A stretch of DNA of 64,000 nucleotides from contig PAJV01000016.1 of NCBI GenBank assembly GCA_002706765.1, forward strand, positions 232,001 to 296,000. Reading direction: 5' to 3'. The translations under genes and the position numbers were made by a program. The notes beneath the pieces were generated by a model that was not told the DNA's origin, searched no databases, and worked only from the letters and a program-made list of their open reading frames with translations. This DNA comes from Gimesia sp. (GTDB lineage Bacteria > Planctomycetota > Planctomycetia > Planctomycetales > Planctomycetaceae). Shown here piece after piece: positions 8,874 to 17,365 of the stretch (its first letter is position 1; every line of letters begins with the position of its first letter).

Positions 8874-9218
8874 TTATGTCGTCGCCTCACCGCTCTGTAA
8901 GGCAATCGTCAGCAGGAAGGAAGAATCTGCGACGGCTTCAAGCTTGTGTGGTTCTCCTGCCGCCAGATAGAGCATGTCACCCGCCCGCAACTTTTTGGGC
9001 TCTCCCATTGTTGTGAACGTGATGTCCCCTTCCAGACATTGCACGATAATCTCGCCCGGGGCTTTGTGTTCTGACAGGATTTTACCTGCCGGAAGGATCA
9101 TGCGAATCACTTCGATGTGTGGTGTCTTAAGGAGCGTCCTGGTTCTGGACGCCACCAACTGGTCCGCCAGAGGCCGCACATCGATTATGTCGCCGGGTTG
9201 TGCGTGGGGAATAGCCAT
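8874..9218 (-). CDS. small cupin-domain protein
   Basis: A 114-residue single-domain cupin from the ATG at 9218, which removes a nonsensical 46-residue extension. The cupin pattern is visible: LPAGKILSEHKAPGEIIVQCLEG (motif 1, His and Glu), then LRAGDMLYLAAGEPHKLEAV (motif 2, His). Single cupins of this type often bind a metal and are thought to sense or modify small molecules; no specific reaction can be assigned. It lies inside the tRNA-Val island on the minus strand. Confidence 0.8.
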   Translation of the reverse strand: MAIPHAQPGDIIDVRPLADQLVASRTRTLLKTPHIEVIRMILPAGKILSEHKAPGEIIVQCLEGDITFTTMGEPKKLRAGDMLYLAAGEPHKLEAVADSSFLLTIALQSGEATT

Positions 9219-9396
9219 AAATGCCACTACTTTTCTAGTTTGGTGATGATGGATTGGTGGTTTGGATTCCACCATTGATGACTTCGTCAAGCTTCGACAG
9301 CACGTTTTGCTCTGAAAGACCCGGCAATTTTCCACTGCAGGAGCCAAAGCCCCCATCAGGAACAGAAGTTTCCAGAGAATATTCGGTCAAGTGTTT

Positions 9397-9437
9397 TCAA
9401 CCTTCTTGAGCGACCTTCTGTCAGTCGCCGGTTGAAG
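9397..9437. other. inverted repeat between cold-shock and cupin genes
   Basis: TTCAACC and GGTTGAA form an outer stem around an inner GCGAC/GTCGC stem. There is no T-tract. It could be a leader structure of the cupin gene. This is a pattern observation only. Confidence 0.3.
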
Positions 9438-9485
9438 AACTGGAGTTGATTGTTTGATCGGCTTGCAGAACAAAGACATGTTCAT

Positions 9486-9513
9486 TAAAAAAGCCGACGA
9501 GATTCGTCGGCTT
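9486..9513 (-). terminator. rho-independent terminator of the cold-shock gene
   Basis: AAGCCGACGA (9491-9500) pairs with TCGTCGGCTT (9504-9513). On the minus strand it is followed by a T-run, and it lies about 25 bp past the cold-shock stop codon. Confidence 0.88.
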
Positions 9514-9538
9514 CGTATCTTTTGAAATGACTCGGCGT

Positions 9539-9736
9539 TTAGATCACCTTGACATTTTCCGCTCTTGGTCCCTTTGGTCCTTGCCCCTTATCGAAAGACA
9601 CTCGTTGTCCTTCCTGGAGATCATCGTAGCTCACCCCCTGGAGGTTCGAATTGTGGAAAAACATGTCCTCGCCATTCCCCAAGTCGATGAAACCAAAACC
9701 TTTGTCTGTCAGCTTCTTGATCGTACCTTCTGCCAT
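9539..9736 (-). CDS. cold-shock domain protein
   Basis: A 65-residue single cold-shock domain that binds single-stranded RNA or DNA and acts as an RNA chaperone in the cytosol. Both RNA-binding motifs are present: RNP1 (KGFGFID) and RNP2 (DMFFH), and the C-terminus GPRAENVKVI is typical. The ATG at 9736 is preferred; a TTG two codons upstream is possible. It lies inside the tRNA-Val island with its own terminator, so it may be a mobile or extra copy rather than the main housekeeping one. Confidence 0.93.
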   Translation of the reverse strand: MAEGTIKKLTDKGFGFIDLGNGEDMFFHNSNLQGVSYDDLQEGQRVSFDKGQGPKGPRAENVKVI

Positions 9737-9983
9737 CTTCAATCCGATTCATAAAAATTATCTTTGTGGAGTCGCCCGACACAACAGGTTCAGGCTGCTC
9801 ATTCTCATAAAGATTGAGTCTAGCCAGAAACATCGACAAAACCAAGGAAGCGACCATCAAAAAAGGTCAATGATCGCTGTCGTCGGTTAAACCATGTCCT
9901 TTAATCCTTTGATTGGCAGGATTTAGACCATGTTTCTGCCTTCGCAAGCGAGTTTGACGATGCAAGTCATGCTTCAGCCTCGT

Positions 9984-10184
9984 TCATATAGCTCGGTGCC
10001 ATAATTGCAATTGATTCTTCATCGCCAGCCGCCGCTTCTGCATTGTGATCCTGACTGGCTGGACTGGGTTGTAAGGAACAAATTGAGGTAGATTCGCTGG
10101 CTGATATGGCTGGAAGACCGGCATTTCTGAAGTTGCCGGTTTCGGCTTTGGGCGCTTCCTGGGATAGAGTTGCCGGTTTGTCAT
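9984..10184 (-). CDS. small basic, proline-rich hypothetical protein
   Basis: A 66-residue frame whose ATG overlaps the stop of the upstream HigA-like gene as ATGA, an arrangement often linked to translational coupling. The protein is Pro/Lys/Arg-rich (RKRPKPKP near the N-terminus, then PYQPANLPQFVPYNPVQPV) and has no recognisable domain. It could be chance, or a decayed remainder of the toxin-antitoxin locus. Confidence 0.35.
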   Translation of the reverse strand: MTNRQLYPRKRPKPKPATSEMPVFQPYQPANLPQFVPYNPVQPVRITMQKRRLAMKNQLQLWHRAI

Positions 10185-10519
10185 TGGTAATGTGTTGATA
10201 AGTTTTGGGCGATTATGTTTTGCAAGATCGGACTGATTGATTCCTCGGGATTCATCAGGTGACGCAACATCTCTGCATCGGATGCTGGTAGAATCCGATA
10301 ATGCTCGTCTTCATACGCGGCGACCAGATCACTTAAAGCATCCAGATAGAGTTCTTGACCGGCTGAGAGTTTTCTTTGTGCCAGTAATCCGTCCATAACT
10401 TCCTGGGCTGCCACGAGATCCTCTTCCGAATGAACTGACGTCAGCGGGAACTTCATCACCAGTTCGAGGTAATCATCTCGAACCTTCCCCTTAAAACGTT
10501 TTGAACGGGCTGTGGTCAT
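10181..10519 (-). CDS. HigA-like antitoxin N-terminal domain, HTH apparently missing
   Basis: About 112 residues from the ATG at 10519 (an upstream ATG at 10588 is possible). The core FPLTSVHSEEDLVAAQEVMD ... YLDALSDLVAAYEDEHY matches the N-terminal region of the COG5499/HigA-type antitoxin family, in which YEDEHYPI precedes a helix-turn-helix. After DAEMLRHLM the protein ends within about 25 residues with no recognisable HTH, so it looks truncated. No HigB toxin is seen next to it. It sits inside the tRNA-Val island. Confidence 0.6.
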   Translation of the reverse strand: MTTARSKRFKGKVRDDYLELVMKFPLTSVHSEEDLVAAQEVMDGLLAQRKLSAGQELYLDALSDLVAAYEDEHYRILPASDAEMLRHLMNPEESISPILQNIIAQNLSTHYQ

Positions 10520-10834
10520 TTCTTCTGATATCTCCCATTTAGTATTAAAGTCGATATCCTTAACGAAAAGATTGTAACATAGAACCACTCTTCAAGAACA
10601 TTTAATCGCTATTGTATTTCCTCGGCTGATTAGTTTCTATCTTCGCTCATATTCAGTTCTCTATAAGCATACTGCCTGGTGCTGGAATGGTAGCCCTGTC
10701 GACAATCACATTCCAACAAGGAACTTCAAACACCTCACTTGAATCAATGTTTATCAATTGAATTAGATTTTCTATACTCAGTCTAAATGTACATTAACGT
10801 ACAACATTCACTTCATTATAACGGATACTGAGTA

Positions 10835-11680
10835 ATGATTAAGAAATATCAGATTTTCATTTCATCTACTTACACAGACTTAATTGAGGAGAGAGCAACT
10901 CTTATCAAAGCATGCCTTGACTTTGAACATATTCCAGTTGGTATGGAGATGTTTGTCGCGGGTAATCAAGCTCAATGGGAAGTCATCGAACAACAGATAG
11001 AACAGGTTGACTATTTCGTATCACTAGTTGCACATAGATACGGATCAAGGCCAGATAAAAACTTACCCTCTTATACCGAAATGGAATATGACTATGCCAC
11101 TTCGAAAGGCATACCGGTCATGGGTCTGGTGATTAATCCTGACACCAACTGGAACCCAAACTCAATGGACAAGGAACCAGAAGATCTCGAAGCATTGCAG
11201 AAATTCAAAGCAAAAATCAAGACTAAAATGATAATGGAATGGGAAGATAAGAAAGACATTGCCAAAAACTTTACTTTATCATTAAACAAGCTGATTCAAA
11301 CATCCCCCCGCCCTGGCTGGGAAAGATGTTCAGGATCAAGTTTAACCCAAAGTCGAGCCCATCATTACTGGCTTGGAAGAGATATTGTTAAAACCGCGTT
11401 TAATCTAGTAAGAGGTGATAAGCCACAATCAATCCAACATTCATTGTTTCAAGCAATTTACCACATGAAACAATTGAATTTGGAACATCTACCTGCCTGT
11501 GATCAACTTCAGATTTTAATCGATAAAATTGAGAATAAATACTTATCTAATTTTCCCGAAAGCGCTAGAAAGAATATGTCGTCAGACCTGATACGATATG
11601 GGAGCAACATTGGCTCTTTCCTGAATGGTAGAGAACCCGATTACAAGAATGGTAAAGACGATAATCCATACCCTGAGTAA
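10835..11680 (+). CDS. DUF4062 domain protein, candidate defence gene
   Basis: A 281-residue protein. Residues 1-100 carry the DUF4062 signature: KYQIFISSTYTDLIEERATL, then GMEMFVAGNQAQWEVIEQQI, VDYFVSLVAHRYGS and YTEMEYDYA. This domain has a TIR/SLOG-like Rossmann character and is often found at the N-terminus of STAND NTPases and in prokaryotic conflict systems. Here it stands alone with a ~120-residue helical C-terminus and no NTPase. The gene is clearly AT-rich compared with its surroundings, and it is the last gene before the right repeat of the tRNA-Val island. Function is inferred from family and context only. Confidence 0.85.
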   Translation: MIKKYQIFISSTYTDLIEERATLIKACLDFEHIPVGMEMFVAGNQAQWEVIEQQIEQVDYFVSLVAHRYGSRPDKNLPSYTEMEYDYATSKGIPVMGLVINPDTNWNPNSMDKEPEDLEALQKFKAKIKTKMIMEWEDKKDIAKNFTLSLNKLIQTSPRPGWERCSGSSLTQSRAHHYWLGRDIVKTAFNLVRGDKPQSIQHSLFQAIYHMKQLNLEHLPACDQLQILIDKIENKYLSNFPESARKNMSSDLIRYGSNIGSFLNGREPDYKNGKDDNPYPE

Positions 11681-11749
11681 TTCCGAACTTCACACAAGTC
11701 TGCAGCGATTAAACTGAAATTGTCCCTTTTCTAGTTGGTTTTTGGTAAA

Positions 11750-11818
11750 GGTTCCTGTCCCTCATCGCCCACTTATCAAGCCCCCTGCAGCTATTGCAAG
11801 GTGCTTTTTTTATTGCAT
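11750..11818 (+). pseudogene. putative attR: tRNA-Val 3' fragment plus terminator copy
   Basis: Repeats the last part of tRNA-Val (GGTTC..GTCCCTCATCGCCCA) and the following terminator region. The stem is degraded (AGCCCCCT instead of AGCACCT) while the T-tract region is kept. There is no complete tRNA here. Confidence 0.75.
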
Positions 11819-11832
11819 CCAGCTGACACCAA

Positions 11833-11874
11833 CAAAAAAATCCCTCTTCGCTTATTGAAAAGCGAAGAGGGATT
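11833..11874 (-). terminator. terminator of the DUF1559 gene
   Basis: A perfect 15-bp stem (AATCCCTCTTCGCTT with its complement) and a six-base loop, followed on the minus strand by seven T. Confidence 0.92.
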
Positions 11875-11912
11875 GAAAATTGATCTGTTACATTACGAAC
11901 TTGCAATGTAAT

Positions 11913-12980
11913 TTAATACTCTCCTACGATTTCTCCACTCTCTTTTGTTCCCAGTGCGCCCCAGGTGCCGTAAGGACTGATCCCCGTGGAGGTCGTTCCC
12001 GGGCTGGGCTGGCTGAGATCGCCGGTGTCGATATTTTCAGAGACAAAGCGCACTGCGCCATCTGCCATCAGGACATGGACGCCCCCCACGTGCAGACTGG
12101 ACGGTGCCAGTGCCGCGTCTACGGAATCCGCATTGCTGTTTGTTCCGGCTGCACAGGAAGGAGCATTCGGCGGAAGAATCGTATTGAATGCACAACGTTC
12201 TGCCTGCCCGTCCCACAGCGAGGTTCCATGTCTGCCTTTGACATTGGTTCCACTGACCCAGTTCGCGCCTGAAGCCAGACTCATACAGGCCCCCGGATTG
12301 TTTACCGGATCCTGACCGAGAGCAACACCCTCATTGTGTCGATTTCCGGCGTTGCTGGTACTGGCACCGTAGTTGGCACGGATGTGTTCGCTCATGGCGA
12401 TCGTGTTACTCGTCCCATCGGTAATATCCCGGATCCGGGTTCCATAACGATAGGGAAACATGCCGCGTGAATTCGTACCATTAATGCTGGACGCGGTATC
12501 GCCGATACAGAAGACATAGTTATTCACGCGAGTCGACTGTTTGTTTCGCCCGTCTGACGGACAGACCAGCATGGGAATTTTCACATTCCAGACATCCCAG
12601 CCACACCAGGCACAAGGCCCCATGGGATTTATGGGCGTGGAGGCGGAGGGATCTCCAGCAGAAATTTTATTGAACAGGGGAGCCTGATCCATATAAGGCA
12701 GGAGTCCAACAAATCCACTCAAACGAGACGCGTTTGAACTGGAGCTACTGCCACCTGTTCCCCCTCTGCGCAAAACAAACATTCCATAAACATCATGATA
12801 ATTATGCAGCGCCAGGCCCAGTTGTTTTAAATTATTTTTACACGTGGATCTGCGGGCTGCTTCACGTGCCTGTTGAACGGCCGGTAGTAACAATGCAATT
12901 AAAATGGCAATGATCGCAATCACCACCAGCAATTCAATTAACGTGAAACCTTTTCGCTTGTCTTTCTCTAAATTCCTCAC
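11913..12980 (-). CDS. DUF1559 protein with prepilin-type N-terminus
   Basis: About 355 residues. The GTG at 12980 is chosen because AAGGAG lies 9 bp upstream. The N-terminus has the type IV pilin methylation motif [17 protein letters not shown] and the conserved [20 protein letters not shown] stretch of the planctomycete DUF1559 family. Near the C-terminus is the family's H-x9-DG motif ([16 protein letters not shown]). Such proteins are exported pseudopilin-like proteins, present in very many copies in planctomycetes, with unknown function. A lipoprotein gene is transcribed divergently across a 470-bp gap. Confidence 0.93.
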   Translation of the reverse strand: MRNLEKDKRKGFTLIELLVVIAIIAILIALLLPAVQQAREAARRSTCKNNLKQLGLALHNYHDVYGMFVLRRGGTGGSSSSSNASRLSGFVGLLPYMDQAPLFNKISAGDPSASTPINPMGPCAWCGWDVWNVKIPMLVCPSDGRNKQSTRVNNYVFCIGDTASSINGTNSRGMFPYRYGTRIRDITDGTSNTIAMSEHIRANYGASTSNAGNRHNEGVALGQDPVNNPGACMSLASGANWVSGTNVKGRHGTSLWDGQAERCAFNTILPPNAPSCAAGTNSNADSVDAALAPSSLHVGGVHVLMADGAVRFVSENIDTGDLSQPSPGTTSTGISPYGTWGALGTKESGEIVGEY

Positions 12981-13451
12981 CAAAGGATACTCCTTGAAAA
13001 AAAACAGAAACAAAACTGAGCCGAGCGAGTCAGTTTATAAAGAATCAGGTATGTTGAGACATAAGCTTTTTATAAAGTTCTCTCTCAACTTCCGAGTTGT
13101 GTGCTGACTGATAAATTTTCTTTTGTATGGCGGGAGCTACAAAAGATTCCAACTGAAATTCTCGTCGGATATTTCAGTCTTAAAGAAATGAATTTCAAAC
13201 TACAGCTGACGCGACTGTGAAACTAAGGTGTTGTCAATCTGGTTTAATTTAAAACTCAACTTAAACAACATCCAAAATTCATGATAGTTGATTTCTGCGA
13301 GATTTCAACTACGATAACGTAGCATCATCAATTTTCGAAACAGTGATTTACCTCCATAACAGGTGAATTAATTTCTCAACTTTTTAATGCAACAAGCTTA
13401 TTAAACTTCGTTCATTAAAAGATAAGTACTTTAAAAGAACTGGATTTTAGC
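12981..13451. other. AT-rich divergent intergenic region
   Basis: About 470 bp between the divergent DUF1559 and lipoprotein genes. It is distinctly AT-rich and must hold both promoters. I see no gene or strong hairpin. Confidence 0.6.
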
Positions 13452-13943
13452 ATGTCACTCTCTCCTGAAAATAAATTGCCGCCAAGTTCCGCAGCAGTCG
13501 TTCTGTTTCTGTCAATATTTTTTTTACAGGGATGTGGTGGAACAGACGATGATCGTCCCCAGCGTACGGCCGTCTCAGGTGTCATCACGTTTGACGGCGA
13601 ACCTGTCGAAGATGCCAGCATCACATTCAGACCCGTTGATGAATCGGGACAGACTGCCAATGGTCGCACCGACGAACAGGGAGTCTTTCAGATGGGAACT
13701 TATGAAGGGACCGATGGTGTCGTCGCCGGCGATTACACCGTCATGATTTCCAAGCTCGAATCGCAGGAGGTCGCTGAAGTCTTACCCGAGGATGACCCCA
13801 ATTACGATCCCAATCCCAAACCGCAGCCACCGCCAGAAAATCTGCTGCCCGAAAAATATTCCAACGCGGAAACCTCCGGATTAACGGTTACTGTTTCAGA
13901 GGGAAAAGAAATTTCAGATCTCAAATTTGAGTTATCTGAATAG
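13452..13943 (+). CDS. small lipoprotein, carboxypeptidase-regulatory-like fold
   Basis: A 163-residue exported lipoprotein: a hydrophobic stretch AAVVLFLSIFF and lipobox LQGC at about 25-28. It is followed by a beta-sandwich pattern VSGVITFDGEPVEDASITFRP and GRTDEQGVFQMGTYEG, the transthyretin/CnaB-like fold seen in proteins accompanying DUF1559 genes in planctomycetes. The C-terminus LLPEKYSNAETSGLTVTVSEG is the usual end of this family. It lies divergent from the DUF1559 gene; function is unknown. Confidence 0.85.
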   Translation: MSLSPENKLPPSSAAVVLFLSIFFLQGCGGTDDDRPQRTAVSGVITFDGEPVEDASITFRPVDESGQTANGRTDEQGVFQMGTYEGTDGVVAGDYTVMISKLESQEVAEVLPEDDPNYDPNPKPQPPPENLLPEKYSNAETSGLTVTVSEGKEISDLKFELSE

Positions 13944-13969
13944 AAAACTCCCTGCGCGACGAATCTCAT

Positions 13970-15073
13970 TCACTCAGCCGGGGCGGACTGCTGTGCGGCG
14001 ATCAGTTTAATGGGTATCTGCCAGGCTGCATTGCCGGAAAAGCCGTCCAGGACAAACTGCTTCAATACTTTGCCGATATAGATTCCCACTTCTTCGGGAG
14101 TCGGCTGAGGACGAATGTAGGCAAAGTCTCTGAGTTCCTCCCGTTCTTTTCCGAATACGTTGGTGACCATCATAAACACATTTTTATGCAGTTGATATTG
14201 TTGATGGTTTAGACTGGCTTTCGCAGCAATCCCTAAAGGCATGCTGCGCGCGATAATGCCGACCGTCGACTGAAACTGGGGTAACAGTCGGCTGACCTCC
14301 GCTTGAATGGCACTCGCATCTGATGGCAGAGAGCGGTAATAAATATTCTTCTGCGAAATTTTGTGCTTCCAGAAACATTCCTGTAAGGAATCGAGGTACA
14401 GAAAATCGCCCGGGTAAGCCCGCTCGCGCATCAGCACCAGAAACTGCTGACATTGTTTTTCAAGATGCAGATGCTCAAACGAGATTCGTGCCACTGCCTG
14501 TTGATCCTGATCGATCCAGGGCAACTCCGTGATCGAAGGATAGAGCGAGCCCACCACCACGGTCGGTAAACCGCTTTCCACGAGAATCCGCTGCGCATCC
14601 AAGGACGTCGAATACAATACGAAAGCATCGAGCCCTTCAGTTCCCAGTGCTTCATTTACGGTTTTTTCAACATATTCCCGCTGATCATGCTGAGGTAGAA
14701 AATTAAACTGGATTTCGGCTCGCGATAGTACGGACTGAATTCCAATCACCTGCCCATCCGCAAGGACGCCTTCCTTCTTCAGGAAATCTTCATTCAACAG
14801 AAAGTGAACGCGGCGAATCAACTGCGCGTCCTCATTGCCAGGCTCACTGATAAAAGTCCCCCGGCGCTGCTTGCGTTCGAGTACCCCTTTTTTGACCAGC
14901 AGCTGTAATGCCGAATTTGCTCCCGCATTACTGGTTTTCAACATCCGCGCTGTTTCAGAAAGTCCCAGGTAAGGATCACCGCTCGTCAGCCGCCGCGACT
15001 TGATATCACTTTCGATCAGTGCCGCCAGTTCCGTGATCGGCAGCCGCGCATTTTTTCTACGTTCGGTTTTCAT
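13970..15073 (-). CDS. GntR-type transcriptional regulator with LacI-like ligand domain
   Basis: 367 residues. Residues 8-80 form a winged helix of the GntR type (LAALIESDIKSRRLTSGDPYL, then LSETARMLKTSNAGANSALQLLVKKGVLERKQRRGTFI, split here for length). The rest looks like a periplasmic-binding-protein/LacI ligand domain (FVLYSTSLDAQRILVESGLPTVVVG, likewise only partly quoted by key segments). This architecture usually responds to sugars. It follows the glycosidase-like gene on the same strand by 118 bp, so control of that carbohydrate locus is a reasonable inference. Confidence 0.82.
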   Translation of the reverse strand: MKTERRKNARLPITELAALIESDIKSRRLTSGDPYLGLSETARMLKTSNAGANSALQLLVKKGVLERKQRRGTFISEPGNEDAQLIRRVHFLLNEDFLKKEGVLADGQVIGIQSVLSRAEIQFNFLPQHDQREYVEKTVNEALGTEGLDAFVLYSTSLDAQRILVESGLPTVVVGSLYPSITELPWIDQDQQAVARISFEHLHLEKQCQQFLVLMRERAYPGDFLYLDSLQECFWKHKISQKNIYYRSLPSDASAIQAEVSRLLPQFQSTVGIIARSMPLGIAAKASLNHQQYQLHKNVFMMVTNVFGKEREELRDFAYIRPQPTPEEVGIYIGKVLKQFVLDGFSGNAAWQIPIKLIAAQQSAPAE

Positions 15074-15191
15074 GTTGTTCGGTTTTCATGTTCCTCAAAC
15101 CTGACTGAATGCAGACACGCGAACCATCCTGCGCCCCTCTCAACCCGATAGCATGTCGTTTCAACTGAGTTTGGCATACCAGGACCAGACA

Positions 15192-16802
15192 CTATTCTTG
15201 ATAAGTCACCCACAATTGTAAATCCTCAACGACGGCAGGCCTGGTTGCTGTGGCAGCGAGTGCGAATTCTATCCTGTTTTCTCCTTCAGTCACCAGGTCC
15301 GGATTGATCCTGCCGGAGAGAAAATGATTCTCGTTCAAATCCAGTTGAACGGCTTCTCCATTCACCTTAACGAGCAAAACCTCTTTGTTTTGCGGCTCTG
15401 TCTTCAAGCGAACCTTCAGTTCCAGCGCGGCGCCGGTTTCCTGCGGGTTCTCGCCTACAGGTAACGTCACGCTGACACTTTTGCCCGGTGAAACGACGCG
15501 GGGATGCTTCGGCGTCAGAATATCACGATTCATATAGGAACTCCCCTGTTTCCACCAGGCATTCACACTGGCATAGCCGCGGGCTGAAGTGAAATAGACC
15601 TTCGGCAGTGTTTTCAATTGCGTTGGTTCACCCAGCTCGCGCCAGAGAGGATGTCGCGGATTGAACGAGTTGAATAAATAGATGCCATCAACGCCTTGAG
15701 ACCAGGCATTCATCGCACGGCCTCGAGACCCTTCAGTCGAGGCATACACTTTACGCGCCAGTTGATCTTTCTCACGCGATTCACTCAGCCCCGCATAGAC
15801 AGGCACATCGTATTTGTGTCCCAGCTTCACGGATTCTTTCCAGGGGTTCAAGCGGAAGTAACCAGTGACCGTCATGATGTCGACCAGGTCCTCTTTGAGC
15901 CAGGTCTCTACATCCAGGCCCAGCACCCGCGCGTACTCCACCGAATCAGGCACACGAATCGCAACCAGGATCGGACGTCCCCGCTGCCGAGCCACTTCAT
16001 CCGCCATGGCACGAATCCGCCGCATCAGATCGTTCAGTCGACTCAGCTCCAGTTCGCCGGCTGGCTCTCCCTGGGAAACGCGTTTGAAATAATTCAGATG
16101 ACGAAAGAAATCGAGTTCGACACCATCCACATCATAATTCCGACAGACTTCTTCCACATAGCGATAGGCCAGATCACAGATTTCCTCATGCGTGAAATCG
16201 ACGGCAGTCCAGCGACCGTTTTTGGGCTTCTGCTCTGCAGATCCAACCAGCCACTCCGGATGCTCTTTTTTCAAAGGCGGGAACAGTAAGGGACCGTACC
16301 AGGCAGTCGAGGCATCGTGCGTGTCATTCATTCGAAACGACCAGAACAGTTCGACGTCATTTTCCTGACACCAGTCGGACATCACGGTCAGAGGATCATG
16401 TCCCTTCTTTATCAATTCCGCCGTTTTATTATTCGAAAGCTTATCTGCGGTTTCCGTAAATACGTTGCCTACTTTGGTGTCATGTGTAAAATAACTGAAC
16501 CCCGAAGACCACGTGCAATAAAAAATCGTGTCGACCTGGCTCCCCTTCAAGGGGCTCGTGCGGACATCCAGCAGTGCCTGAGGCGTGGCTTCCTTCAGAG
16601 AATACACGGGTTCATTTCCATCGTTATTGAAAATGATTCGTCGTTTTTTCCAGGCCGCTTTCTGGCGCGCCGCTTTCATGGCCTGCTGTTGATCCTGCTT
16701 TGCCTCCGCAGCTTTCTCAGCAGCCGGACAGACAGAATTTTCCAGCAGCAACAGAGTCAGGACTGTTAATACGACTTGAGTTCGCAGATTTATGTTTTTC
16801 AT
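15192..16802 (-). CDS. secreted TIM-barrel glycoside-hydrolase-like protein
   Basis: About 536 residues from the ATG at 16802 (AAAGGA lies 10 bp upstream; the ATG at 16811 is too close to it). A signal peptide ends near CPAAEK. The middle resembles a (beta/alpha)8 glycosidase of the GHL10/DUF4015-like kind: VELFWSFRMND, VDGVELDFFRHL, ILVAIRVPDSVEYA, VDIMTVTGYFR and GVDGIYLFN mark successive strands. Asp and Glu in DGVELDF are candidate catalytic residues. A C-terminal beta-sandwich follows. Substrate unknown; it is probably active in the periplasm. Confidence 0.75.
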   Translation of the reverse strand: MKNINLRTQVVLTVLTLLLLENSVCPAAEKAAEAKQDQQQAMKAARQKAAWKKRRIIFNNDGNEPVYSLKEATPQALLDVRTSPLKGSQVDTIFYCTWSSGFSYFTHDTKVGNVFTETADKLSNNKTAELIKKGHDPLTVMSDWCQENDVELFWSFRMNDTHDASTAWYGPLLFPPLKKEHPEWLVGSAEQKPKNGRWTAVDFTHEEICDLAYRYVEEVCRNYDVDGVELDFFRHLNYFKRVSQGEPAGELELSRLNDLMRRIRAMADEVARQRGRPILVAIRVPDSVEYARVLGLDVETWLKEDLVDIMTVTGYFRLNPWKESVKLGHKYDVPVYAGLSESREKDQLARKVYASTEGSRGRAMNAWSQGVDGIYLFNSFNPRHPLWRELGEPTQLKTLPKVYFTSARGYASVNAWWKQGSSYMNRDILTPKHPRVVSPGKSVSVTLPVGENPQETGAALELKVRLKTEPQNKEVLLVKVNGEAVQLDLNENHFLSGRINPDLVTEGENRIEFALAATATRPAVVEDLQLWVTYQE

Positions 16803-16894
16803 CCAGGGCATGTCCTTTGAAGCGCTGTTGATCCGTTGCGGCTTGTTTTCGTCATATCAATTTCAAACTATTCAGGATAGTGTATTCAATCAAC

Positions 16895-17308
16895 TCAGTC
16901 TAAAGAAAAATCCACTTTCTGTGCGGACTCTCCGGCTTCGATGTCGGCTGTTAACCCACTGTTCGTATTGTACTTTTCAGGAATCTCAATCACCGGCGCA
17001 GCGTTTTTATCCGGCATGACTTCGGCTTCCACTAACTCCGTACCGCCGGCAGTAGAAGTGATTTCAACGCGGTGTTCTCCCAGCGGCACGCCTCCTTTAT
17101 TTTCAACCCGGTACGTACCATCAATAATCCGCGCTGAGGCAACAGGACCGCTGGGCTGGGGAATAAAACGAATCATCCCGTTCTCGACGGGTTGATTTTG
17201 ATAGAGCACCTTCCCTGTCACGAAACGCCGCGCGGGCCCATCGTCAGTTCCGCCGCAGCCATTCAACATACAGACTGATAGTATCAGTAAAAACCGCAGT
17301 CGATTCAT
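16895..17308 (-). CDS. small lipoprotein paired with DUF1559
   Basis: A 137-residue exported lipoprotein: MNRLRFLLILSVCMLNGC gives a textbook signal with lipobox LNGC. The mature part has the same transthyretin-like pattern as the lipoprotein at 13452 (VTGKVLYQNQPVENGMIRFIP, split by family position, and IPEKYNTNSGLTADIEAG near the end). It follows the DUF1559 gene by 57 bp on the same strand, so they probably form an operon. No function is known for the family. Confidence 0.87.
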   Translation of the reverse strand: MNRLRFLLILSVCMLNGCGGTDDGPARRFVTGKVLYQNQPVENGMIRFIPQPSGPVASARIIDGTYRVENKGGVPLGEHRVEITSTAGGTELVEAEVMPDKNAAPVIEIPEKYNTNSGLTADIEAGESAQKVDFSLD

Positions 17309-17365
17309 AATCGAAATCCCTGGTTAGCACATTTTTCTGACGGGTGATTCATAACGCGTTTCAGT

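Noticed and set aside
8626-8905. Two overlapping ~75-codon minus-strand frames after tRNA-Val
   Set aside because: Neither resembles an integrase or other known protein; kept only as a possible remnant.
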